Positions 1 through 5,396 of a stretch of 7,006 bases of DNA are shown here, piece by piece. The notes under the pieces were generated by a model. The model had not been told where the DNA came from. It worked only from the letters and a program-made list of their open reading frames with translations, and did no database searches. The number at the start of each line of letters is the position of its first letter. The first letter of the stretch is position 1. The DNA is from Streptosporangiaceae bacterium (GTDB lineage Bacteria > Actinomycetota > Actinomycetes > Streptosporangiales > Streptosporangiaceae), in assembly GCA_030045215.1 (NCBI GenBank), contig JASIBJ010000822.1, positions 1-7,006 of the forward strand. The letters run 5' to 3'. The position numbers and the translations under genes were made by a program.

Positions 1-968
1 ACCGCGTCGTAGATCTTGGCCAGCAGCGCTTCGCCGCCAAGCAGTGACGATGGCGGGTCGATCGAGGTGTCGGGAAACAGCGCGTCGAAGGCGGGGTGCA
101 TGTCGTTGTGGCCGTACAGCAGGTTCGGCTCGATAAACGAATACGTGGGCAGGTTGCCGCTGGCCGCGTCCTCCAGGAAGCGGTCGGTCGTGACGAACTT
201 GGTCGGAAAGTGCCGCCACAGCCGGGGTGCGTGAATGATCCCGGTCAGTGAGACGTGGCTCGGCGGGTCGCAGTAAACGCGCCAGCTCAGCCCTTGCCGG
301 TCCAGCCGCTCGAAGATCGTCTCGGCGTCGTTGTGCAGCGGGAACGCATCGGCCGGGGTCAGGTTGTCCACATACCCCGACGAGCTCGCGGCGTGGAAGA
401 ACGACCGGTTCGCGAACGTCTGCGACGGCACCTCGCAGAACCAATGATCGAACGTGGCGAACCCGCGGGCCAGGGCTGAGGTGACGGGCATCTGGTCGGG
501 CGTGTAGCCGGTCATAATCTGCGCGAACTCGTCATAGCTCGGTTGCCTGCCCATCTCGGCAGCAAACGAGCTGATGTAGTCGGCGACAAAGCCGTCCATA
601 GTGGGTGGCTGCCGTGAATCGGCTGGAGCGTTGTACGGCGGTCTCATCTTGGCCGCGGGCACCCCTCGGTTGGCCGGATCGACGATTCCGAACAGTTGCG
701 CATTGACGTGCTCGTATTCCTCGCCGGGGTCGGGACTCGGCGTGTTCATGTTCACCGCGATGCCGTAGGGCACCGAGGTACGGCCGCCCTGGTCGGCCGC
801 CCACTCCGGGATCGGGTTGGCCAGGTCCAGGCCCGCTACACCCTCGAAAGAGGGCACCTCACCTGGCTGGTAGAGCCGGCCGAGCAGGTTATCGAAGGAC
901 CGGTTCTCAAACATCAGCACGACGACGTGATCCAGCGCGTTGGCGCGGTCAAGACGCGGAATCGTCAA
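1..968 (-). CDS. Phospholipase C/acid phosphatase-type phosphoesterase (PF04185-like), partial
   Basis: The minus strand is open from a TTG at 968-966 to the left edge, giving 322 visible codons; the C-terminal part is outside the window. Residues 12-30 (LDHVVVLMFENRSFDNLLG) are the hallmark start of the bacterial phospholipase C/AcpA phosphoesterase family, where the E-N pair (21-22) helps bind metal. Residues 165-188 (LA.GFATFDHWFCEVPSQTFANR) match the family segment carrying the Ser/Thr nucleophile, so Thr184 is the probable nucleophile. GHNDMHP (286-292) is another family block. The protein probably hydrolyses phosphate mono- or diesters, but the substrate cannot be told. TTG was chosen because no in-frame ATG or GTG lies upstream, AGGTGGAGGG precedes it closely, and the domain begins almost at once. 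There is no Sec or Tat leader, unlike many secreted relatives, so this copy may be cytoplasmic or use another start. It is transcribed divergently from the dehydrogenase cluster. Family certain from motifs; exact activity uncertain. Confidence 0.9.
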   Translation of the reverse strand, partial: MTIPRLDRANALDHVVVLMFENRSFDNLLGRLYQPGEVPSFEGVAGLDLANPIPEWAADQGGRTSVPYGIAVNMNTPSPDPGEEYEHVNAQLFGIVDPANRGVPAAKMRPPYNAPADSRQPPTMDGFVADYISSFAAEMGRQPSYDEFAQIMTGYTPDQMPVTSALARGFATFDHWFCEVPSQTFANRSFFHAASSSGYVDNLTPADAFPLHNDAETIFERLDRQGLSWRVYCDPPSHVSLTGIIHAPRLWRHFPTKFVTTDRFLEDAASGNLPTYSFIEPNLLYGHNDMHPAFDALFPDTSIDPPSSLLGGEALLAKIYDA

Positions 969-982
969 GTTCCCTCCACCTG
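969..982 (-). promoter_or_regulatory. Ribosome binding site supporting the TTG start
   Basis: On the minus strand the bases just before the TTG at 968 read CAGGTGGAGGGAAC, a purine-rich Shine-Dalgarno-like stretch (GGTGGAGG) ending about four bases from the start codon. This decides the start of the phosphoesterase, which otherwise has no ATG or GTG. Confidence 0.5.
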
Positions 983-1002
983 GCAGCCATCCAGCCTTAA
1001 CC

Positions 1003-1020
1003 CTCGATATAAGTATCGGG
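1003..1020. promoter_or_regulatory. AT-rich inverted repeat in divergent promoter region
   Basis: CGATA (1005-1009), spacer TAAG, TATCG (1014-1018) form a perfect 5-bp-arm inverted repeat, and C1003/G1020 also match. It is the only AT-rich patch between the divergent genes. On the minus strand it offers weak -10-like hexamers (GATACT, TATATC) about 40 bases before the phosphoesterase start, without a recognisable -35. It could be a promoter core, an operator, or both; the assignment is inferred. Confidence 0.35.
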
Positions 1021-1039
1021 CCGTGCTGCTAGATCGCCT

Positions 1040-1108
1040 CCAGCCGGGCTAGCCGTTCGACGCCAGCCCGGCTGGCCGTTCGCCGCCAGCCGGGCTAGTC
1101 GTTCGCGG
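1040..1108. repeat. Three tandem 23-bp repeats between divergent genes
   Basis: Three adjacent 23-bp units lie at 1040-1062, 1063-1085 and 1086-1108. Each begins CCAGCC(G/C)GGCT and continues (A/G)G(C/T)CGTTCG, differing at only a few positions. Each unit contains an imperfect dyad; the best is around unit 2, where GCCAGCC and GGCTGGC flank a single C (1062-1076). The array lies upstream of the dehydrogenase start and of the minus-strand phosphoesterase. The arrangement is compatible with a multi-site operator, or with a simple slippage-derived repeat in noncoding DNA. Confidence 0.8.
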
Positions 1109-1125
1109 CCGGGTGCCTTCGCTGC

Positions 1126-1137
1126 GCGCGGCCGCGC
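1126..1137. repeat. 12-bp perfect palindrome upstream of the dehydrogenase
   Basis: GCGCGGCCGCGC reads the same on both strands and lies 19-30 bases before the dehydrogenase start, where a promoter spacer or -35 region would be. A GC-only palindrome is not rare in DNA of this composition, so a regulatory role is only possible. Confidence 0.3.
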
Positions 1138-1142
1138 CTCGG

Positions 1143-1148
1143 TAGTGT
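1143..1148 (+). promoter_or_regulatory. Possible -10 element of a leaderless transcript
   Basis: TAGTGT fits the actinobacterial TANNNT -10 pattern and ends 8 bases before the ATG at 1156. No Shine-Dalgarno sequence is visible before that ATG. This spacing would place the transcription start on the start codon, as in actinobacterial leaderless mRNAs. No good -35 is seen, so confidence is low. Confidence 0.3.
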
Positions 1149-1155
1149 CGCCGCC

Positions 1156-2649
1156 ATGGAGATTCGCGAGGTGGCCGTCGTAGGCCTGGGCACGATGGGG
1201 GCGGGGATTGCCGAGGTGTTCGCCCGCGCCGGCATCGGCGTAGTGGCGATCGAGGTCGACGCCGACGCCCTCGGGCACGGCCTGGGCATCCTGGAGGCGT
1301 CGCTGGCCAAGGCCGTGAGCCGCGGAAAGCTCACGGAGGCGCAGCAGGCTGAGATCTGGGGTCGGATCCGGCCCGCGGCCTCGTTCAGCGACGCGGCCAG
1401 GGTCGACCTGGCGATCGAAGTCGTCCCCGAGCGGATGGAGATCAAGCGGCAGATCTTCACGGAACTGGACCGCGTCTGCAGCCCGGAGGCCGTCCTCGCC
1501 ACGAACACCTCCTCGCTGTCGGTTACGGCAATCGCGGCCGCGAGCAAGCACCCGGGTCGCGTAATCGGGATGCACTTCTTCAACCCGGCGCCGGTCATGC
1601 GGCTGGTCGAGGTGGTCTCGACCGTCCTGACCAGCCCGGCGCTAACGGACCAGGTGGCCGATCTCGCCCGGCGCCTGGGCAAGACCCCGGTGCGGGTCGG
1701 CGACCGGGCCGGGTTCGTGGCCAACGCGCTGCTCCTGCCCTACCTGAACCACGCGGTCAGGCTGCTCGAGGCCGGCTATGCCAGCCGCGAGGACATCGAC
1801 AGGGCGGCCACGGTCGGGATTGGCCTGCCGATGGGGCCGCTCGCGCTGCTGGACCTGATCGGCCTGGACACGTCGCTGTCGATCCTGGAGGTGCTGCAAG
1901 CCGAGTTCGGCGGCCCGCGGTATGCCCCGGCCCCGCTGCTGCGCCGTCTCACTGCCGCCGGGAGGACCGGCCGCAAGGCGGGCCGAGGCCTCTATGAGTA
2001 CGCCGATGATGCCCGTGACGATGACGATAAGGGCGGGAACGAAGCGGCTCCCTCGTCGCCGTCGACCGTCACGCTGATCGGCTCCGGCCGGGCGGCCGAA
2101 GCCGAGCTCGCGAGCGAGGTCGCGGCGGCGGGCATCAACGTGACCAGGAACCCGGCGCACCCCTCCGACTTGATCGTGATCGTCGCCGGGCCCGATGAGC
2201 AGGTGCTGACGGCCGCGATCGCCACCGGCCGGGCCGAGCAGGCAGTCGGGTTTCACCTGGCCGCGCCCGGTCTGGTTGAGGTGGTCAGCACCTCGATGAC
2301 CGACCCGGCCTACGCCGCGGCGGCCACGGCGCTCGCGGACCGGATCGGCAAGAAGGCAGTGCGCGCACCGGACCGGCCGGGGTTCCTGGTTGGGTCGCTG
2401 CTCTACCCGCACCTGGCCGACGCGGTCCGGATGGTTCAGGACGGCTATGCGAGCGTCGGCGACGTCGACACGGCGATGACGCTGGGCTGCGCGTACCCCC
2501 AGGGACCGTTCGAGCTTCTGAACAAGATGGGCCCGGCAGCGGTCCTTGACGGGCTGCGCGGAATGCAGGTCGGCTACGGCGATCCGGCGTTCGCCGCGCC
2601 GCCGCTGCTAGCCGAGCACGCGGTCGCAGGCACCGGCTTCACCGGATAA
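1156..2649 (+). CDS. 3-hydroxyacyl-CoA dehydrogenase with degenerate second repeat
   Basis: This 497-residue protein resembles the PaaH/3-hydroxybutyryl-CoA dehydrogenase group, which oxidises (S)-3-hydroxyacyl-CoA to 3-ketoacyl-CoA with NAD+ in the cytoplasm. The N-terminal Rossmann fold carries GLGTMGAGIAEVFARAG (10-26) and an acidic residue after beta-2 (E33). The catalytic set is complete: S119 in NTSSL, H140 in GMHFFNPAP, E152 in LVEVV and N190 in GFVAN, with the spacing known for the family. The alpha-helical 3HCDH domain runs to about 282 and is followed by an acidic linker (283-296). A second copy follows: a shortened Rossmann remnant (about 304-345), then FHLAAPGLVEVVS (366-378) and a full C-terminal domain (to about 490). 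There the GxGxxG motif is lost and the catalytic Asn is Gly (G413), so the second half is probably structural. The ATG at 1156 is the first start and leads straight into beta-1. It heads the plus-strand cluster. Activity class is confident; chain length and pathway are not. Confidence 0.93.
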   Translation: MEIREVAVVGLGTMGAGIAEVFARAGIGVVAIEVDADALGHGLGILEASLAKAVSRGKLTEAQQAEIWGRIRPAASFSDAARVDLAIEVVPERMEIKRQIFTELDRVCSPEAVLATNTSSLSVTAIAAASKHPGRVIGMHFFNPAPVMRLVEVVSTVLTSPALTDQVADLARRLGKTPVRVGDRAGFVANALLLPYLNHAVRLLEAGYASREDIDRAATVGIGLPMGPLALLDLIGLDTSLSILEVLQAEFGGPRYAPAPLLRRLTAAGRTGRKAGRGLYEYADDARDDDDKGGNEAAPSSPSTVTLIGSGRAAEAELASEVAAAGINVTRNPAHPSDLIVIVAGPDEQVLTAAIATGRAEQAVGFHLAAPGLVEVVSTSMTDPAYAAAATALADRIGKKAVRAPDRPGFLVGSLLYPHLADAVRMVQDGYASVGDVDTAMTLGCAYPQGPFELLNKMGPAAVLDGLRGMQVGYGDPAFAAPPLLAEHAVAGTGFTG

Positions 2650-2667
2650 GCGCCGGGACGGCGGCAG

Positions 2668-3057
2668 GTGAGCCCGCGCCGGGTTCAGCGGCGCGCTCCC
2701 GACGAGCCGAGCAGGCCGCGCCGGGTTCAGCGGCGCAAGCCGGCCGAGCCGGCCACGGGGGGATCCGCTGGGTCGCCTCCCCGGGGTGACGCCGTCGACG
2801 ACCAGACCTCGGCCAGGCTGGGCCCGCCCGAGGTGCAGGAATGGCCGGATGGGGACTGGATCGTCAGGCGCGTGCCCGGCGCCGCGGCCACGAAGCTGTA
2901 CCGCTGCCCTGGTTGCAATCAGGAGCTGCGGCCGGGGACGGCCCACGTGGTCGTCTGGCCGGCCGATGCGCAGGGTGCCGCAGGCAGGCGGCACTGGCAC
3001 AATGCCTGCTGGCAGCGCCGTCCGCGGCGACCAGGGCCGCAGGCGAGGAGCAAATGA
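2668..3057 (+). CDS. Small zinc-ribbon-like actinobacterial protein of unknown function
   Basis: This 129-residue protein belongs to a small conserved actinobacterial family, often labelled 'ATP/GTP-binding protein' in Streptomyces although no P-loop is visible. The disordered N-terminus (1-45) is Arg/Pro-rich and contains two copies of a 14-residue unit (PRRVQRR...). The conserved core runs from about 57 to 118: a DWIVRRVPG block (63-71), KLYRCPGC (76-83), HVVVWP (93-98) and RRHWHNACW (107-115). C80, C83, H109 and/or H111, and C114 form a plausible zinc site, and H93 is another candidate ligand. The GTG start at 2668 gives the MSPRR N-terminus that I recall from relatives; the next gene is coupled by an ATGA overlap. 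The gene begins 18 bp after the dehydrogenase stop with only a weak ribosome site. The basic tail suggests nucleic-acid or ribosome contact, but that is a guess. Function unknown. Confidence 0.82.
   Translation: MSPRRVQRRAPDEPSRPRRVQRRKPAEPATGGSAGSPPRGDAVDDQTSARLGPPEVQEWPDGDWIVRRVPGAAATKLYRCPGCNQELRPGTAHVVVWPADAQGAAGRRHWHNACWQRRPRRPGPQARSK
2674..2757 (+). repeat. In-frame 42-bp tandem duplication in the zinc protein
   Basis: An identical 21-bp sequence (starting CCGCGCCGGGTTCAGCGG) occurs at 2674-2694 and 2716-2736, exactly 42 bp apart. The following bases are related but diverged. The period is 14 codons, so the reading frame is kept and the protein shows PRRVQRR twice (residues 3-9 and 17-23). 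This looks like a recent slippage duplication in a disordered, basic N-terminus. Confidence 0.85.
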
Positions 3058-3773
3058 CCGAGATAACCGCCGGCACCATCCTGCCGGCCCGCCGTGAGCC
3101 GATCACGCTGCAGACCTCCGACGGGCTGACCCTGGTCGGCGAGCTTGCCTTGCCGGCGAGCCGCGAGCCAGTGGCCACGTTGATCGGCCTGCACCCGCTG
3201 CCGACCCACGGCGGCATGATGGACAGCCACGTGCTGCGCAAGGCGTCCTACCGTCTGCCCGCTCTCGCGGATCTCGCGGTGCTCAGGTTCAACACGCGCG
3301 GCACCTTCTCGGAGCACGGGACAAGCGGCGGCCAGTTTGGCGAGGGCGAGGCCGAGCGACACGACGTGGCTGCCGCGATCGGCTACGGCGCGGACCACGA
3401 TCTGCCGCGCCTCTGGCTGCTTGGCTGGTCGTTCGGGACCGAGCTGGCGCTGCGCTGGGGCCTTGATCCCGACGTCGAGGGCGCGATCCTGCTCTCCCCG
3501 CCGCTGAAGCGGGCAACAGACGCTGAGCTGGACGCCTGGGGCCGGTCGGGCAAGCCGGTGCTGGCGCTGGTGCCTGAGCACGATGATTATCTGCAGCCCG
3601 ACGAAGCGCGCGAGCGTTTCGCCCGGATCCCGCAGGCCGAGGTGATCGGGGTGCCCGGCGCCAGGCATTTGTGGGTCGGGGAGCGCTTCGTGCGGATCGT
3701 GCTGAACGAGATCGTGCGCCGCGTCAACCCGGCGGCTTGGCCGCTGCCTACCGAGTGGAAGGAGTCATCGTGA
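3054..3773 (+). CDS. Alpha/beta hydrolase (COG2945-like)
   Basis: The protein has 239 residues. It shows the alpha/beta-hydrolase pattern: a LHPLPTHGGMMDSHVL oxyanion-region loop (46-61), LRFNTRG (77-83), the nucleophile elbow GWSFG (124-128) with Ser126, an acid in PEHDDYLQP (D177, or D178) and GARHLW with His205. The HPLP.HGG and RFNTRG motifs recall the COG2945 group of predicted hydrolases of unknown substrate. It is probably a cytoplasmic esterase or thioesterase; no signal peptide is seen. The ATG at 3054 is preferred over upstream in-frame starts because it overlaps the previous stop as ATGA and has GCGAGGAG three bases before it. An in-frame extension back to 2841 would overlap the zinc protein and has no hydrolase features. 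The neighbouring dehydrogenases suggest release or cleavage of an acyl intermediate, which is inference. Confidence 0.9.
   Translation: MTEITAGTILPARREPITLQTSDGLTLVGELALPASREPVATLIGLHPLPTHGGMMDSHVLRKASYRLPALADLAVLRFNTRGTFSEHGTSGGQFGEGEAERHDVAAAIGYGADHDLPRLWLLGWSFGTELALRWGLDPDVEGAILLSPPLKRATDAELDAWGRSGKPVLALVPEHDDYLQPDEARERFARIPQAEVIGVPGARHLWVGERFVRIVLNEIVRRVNPAAWPLPTEWKESS
3757..3764 (+). promoter_or_regulatory. Strong ribosome binding site within the hydrolase 3' end
   Basis: GGAAGGAG lies five bases before the GTG at 3770, inside the last codons of the hydrolase. It fixes the SDR start at 3770 rather than at longer in-frame options beginning at 3671. Confidence 0.8.
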
Positions 3774-4534
3774 GCCTGTTCGACCTGACTGGCAAGACCG
3801 CATTCGTGACCGGCGCGTCGCGGGGCATCGGCCGAGTGATCGCGGTCGCGTTCGCCGACGCGGGCGCGGATGTCGCTCTCGTCGCGCGCAGCGCGGACGG
3901 GCTGGGCGAGACCGCCGAAGCGGTCGAGGCCGTGGACCGCAAGGCGTGTGTCATCGCGGCCGACGTGACGAGCTACGACGCGGTCGCGGACGCGGCGGCC
4001 GAGGCGATCGACCGGCTCGGGCACGTCGACATCGTGGTGAATAATGCCGGCGGGTCTAACTTCATGGTGCCCTTCAGGGACCTGCGGCTGTCTGGCTGGG
4101 ACAAGCTCCTTCGGCTGAACCTGGACTCGGCTGTTTACGTCTGCCATGCGTTCGCAGGCCACCTGCTGGAGCGCGGCAGCGGCTCGGTGATCAACGTCGC
4201 GTCTGTCGCGGGAGTGGCCGCCGCTCCGACCATGAGCCCGTACGGCGCGTCCAAGGCCGCCCTGATCTCGCTGACCAAAACGCTGGCGGCCGAGTGGGGC
4301 GAGGCCGGGGTTCGCGTCAACGCTCTGTGCCCCGGCTGGACGGCGACGGCGCTGAATCGGACGCTGTGGGAGGACCCGGTCATCGGGCCGGCTACGGTGG
4401 CGACCTCGGCCATGAAGCGGTGGGCCAGCCCAGACGAGATGGCGGGTCCGGCCGTGTTCTTGGCCAGCGATGCATCCTCGTTCATGACCGGCCAGACGCT
4501 GATCGTCGATGGCGGCCAGACGATCAGCGCCTGA
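3770..4534 (+). CDS. Short-chain dehydrogenase/reductase (classical SDR)
   Basis: A 254-residue classical SDR that transfers hydride between NAD(P)(H) and a hydroxy or keto substrate in the cytoplasm. Visible motifs are TGASRGIG (14-21) for the cofactor, D65 in AADV contacting adenine, NNAG (91-94), N117, the catalytic S145, Y158 and K162 (Y-x3-K), PG (188-189) and the C-terminal VDGG (247-250). R40 after beta-2 (VAR) favours NADP(H), although this is only suggestive. Length is normal for FabG/gluconate-dehydrogenase-like members. The GTG start at 3770 overlaps the hydrolase stop (GTGA), has a strong ribosome site, and puts the Rossmann motif at the usual distance from the N-terminus. It is the last gene of the coupled cluster and is followed by a hairpin. 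With the 3-hydroxyacyl-CoA dehydrogenase it may act in a fatty-acid or aromatic catabolic route; the substrate cannot be inferred. Confidence 0.93.
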   Translation: MSLFDLTGKTAFVTGASRGIGRVIAVAFADAGADVALVARSADGLGETAEAVEAVDRKACVIAADVTSYDAVADAAAEAIDRLGHVDIVVNNAGGSNFMVPFRDLRLSGWDKLLRLNLDSAVYVCHAFAGHLLERGSGSVINVASVAGVAAAPTMSPYGASKAALISLTKTLAAEWGEAGVRVNALCPGWTATALNRTLWEDPVIGPATVATSAMKRWASPDEMAGPAVFLASDASSFMTGQTLIVDGGQTISA

Positions 4535-4556
4535 CGGCCGCGGGTCGCGACCGGGA

Positions 4557-4592
4557 CGCCGGACGCTTCGGCAGGTGCCGACACGTCCGGCG
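4557..4592 (+). terminator. Two-tier hairpin after the SDR gene
   Basis: CGCCGGACG (4557-4565) pairs perfectly with CGTCCGGCG (4584-4592). After a 2x2 internal loop, TCGGC (4568-4572) pairs with GCCGA (4577-4581) around an AGGT loop. No U-tract follows, a common situation for actinobacterial intrinsic terminators. It starts 22 bases after the SDR stop and ends 14 bases before the next ATG, so it could end the cluster transcript, stabilise its 3' end, or lie in the leader of the next gene. Confidence 0.55.
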
Positions 4593-4606
4593 CCGAGAAT
4601 GATGGG

Positions 4607-5293
4607 ATGCCACTGCAAAACCGGGTCCGGCCCGACGGCGAGATCGTCGCCTCCTCCGCCCGCGGCCTGCTGATGGGCAACCGAGGCTGCCTGCACGGCC
4701 AGGGTCGCGAACTTGGAGTCAGCCGCTGGAGGTCGAAACTGTGGATCGGCTGCGTGCTTGACTGGCGGTGCAGGCGACGCGACCCGATGCCGCCTGGGCG
4801 CTGGACCGCCCTGTTCTTCCTGGACGAGGCGACCGCCCTGGCGGCCGGGCACAGGCCCTGCGCGTACTGCCGCCGCGCCGACTACAGGGACTTCGCCGAG
4901 GCCTGGCGGTTGGCGGCGGAACTGCCCGCGCGGCTCCGCGCGGTGGAGATGGACGGGCGGCTGCACGCCGAACGGACCGACAGGAACCGGCATACGCGCA
5001 CGCACCTGCGCGACGTCGCCGGCCTGCCCGAGGGCGTAATGATCCGGACCGGCGACGGCGTGAGCCTGCTGGTTGAGGGCCAGCTCCGCTCGTGGTCGCT
5101 TACCGGGTACGGCGGTCCCCGGCCAGCGCCGTCCTCGGGCCGGGTAGAGGTACTGACGCCGCCGTCGATTGTCGCGGCGCTCGCCGCAGGCTACCGCCCG
5201 CTCATCCACCCGACCGCTGCGGGCAGCGCCGGGCGTGACTGGGACATGCCGGAAGGTATGCGCGGCCAGCTCCGCCGGCGTAAGCGTAACTAA
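4607..5293 (+). CDS. Conserved protein of unknown function with CxxC motif
   Basis: This 228-residue protein resembles a conserved bacterial family usually called hypothetical. Conserved-looking blocks include the N-terminus MPLQNRV..DGEIVA.SARGLLMGNRGCLH (1-30), the RW..KLWIGC segment (40-49), LFFLDEATALAAGHRPCAYCRR (69-90), LHAER (119-123) and EVLTPPSIVAALAAGYRPLIHP (181-202). C85-x2-C88, perhaps with C28, H30 or C49, could bind a metal; the HRPCxxCRR core superficially resembles small Cys-based metal sites such as that of Ada, but I cannot show homology. There is no signal peptide or membrane segment, and the C-terminus is basic (QLRRRKRN). The ATG at 4607 is chosen because MPLQNRV is the expected family N-terminus; only a weak GATGGG precedes it. 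The gene stands alone between two hairpins and is convergent with the coiled-coil gene. Function unknown. Confidence 0.85.
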   Translation: MPLQNRVRPDGEIVASSARGLLMGNRGCLHGQGRELGVSRWRSKLWIGCVLDWRCRRRDPMPPGRWTALFFLDEATALAAGHRPCAYCRRADYRDFAEAWRLAAELPARLRAVEMDGRLHAERTDRNRHTRTHLRDVAGLPEGVMIRTGDGVSLLVEGQLRSWSLTGYGGPRPAPSSGRVEVLTPPSIVAALAAGYRPLIHPTAAGSAGRDWDMPEGMRGQLRRRKRN

Positions 5294-5333
5294 GGCCCGC
5301 CGACCCGGTCACGTGTGACGGGCCAGCGGGCCT
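5293..5333. terminator. Two-tier bidirectional hairpin between convergent genes
   Basis: AGGCCCGC (5293-5300) pairs with GCGGGCCT (5326-5333). Inside, CCC (5304-5306) pairs with GGG (5320-5322), and GTCA (5308-5311) with TGAC (5316-5319), with one bulged G. The structure begins on the stop codon of the CxxC protein gene, and the convergent coiled-coil gene stops at 5397. It can fold from either strand and probably terminates both transcripts. There is no U-tract on either side. Confidence 0.7.
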
Positions 5334-5396
5334 CAGCCGATGACTACCAGTGCCAGCCGGCGGAGCACGCCCCGAACGCAGGCGTGAATGCCGCCG

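Noticed and set aside
1040..1108. CRISPR-like array
   Set aside because: Units are directly adjacent without unique spacers, so this is a tandem repeat.
2608..3000. Minus-strand frame with a repeated LAPLNPAR motif
   Set aside because: The repeat is the reverse complement of the 42-bp duplication in the zinc protein gene, which has the convincing motifs.
2841..3053. N-terminal extension of the alpha/beta hydrolase
   Set aside because: It overlaps the zinc protein in another frame, lacks family features, and the ATGA junction with a nearby ribosome site at 3054 fits much better.
3671..3769. N-terminal extension of the SDR
   Set aside because: It lies within the hydrolase coding region; the GTG at 3770 has a strong ribosome site and gives the normal SDR length.
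3587..5209. 540-residue open frame on the minus strand
   Set aside because: It spans antisense to the hydrolase, SDR and CxxC protein genes, which all have clear motifs. Long antisense frames are expected at this GC content.
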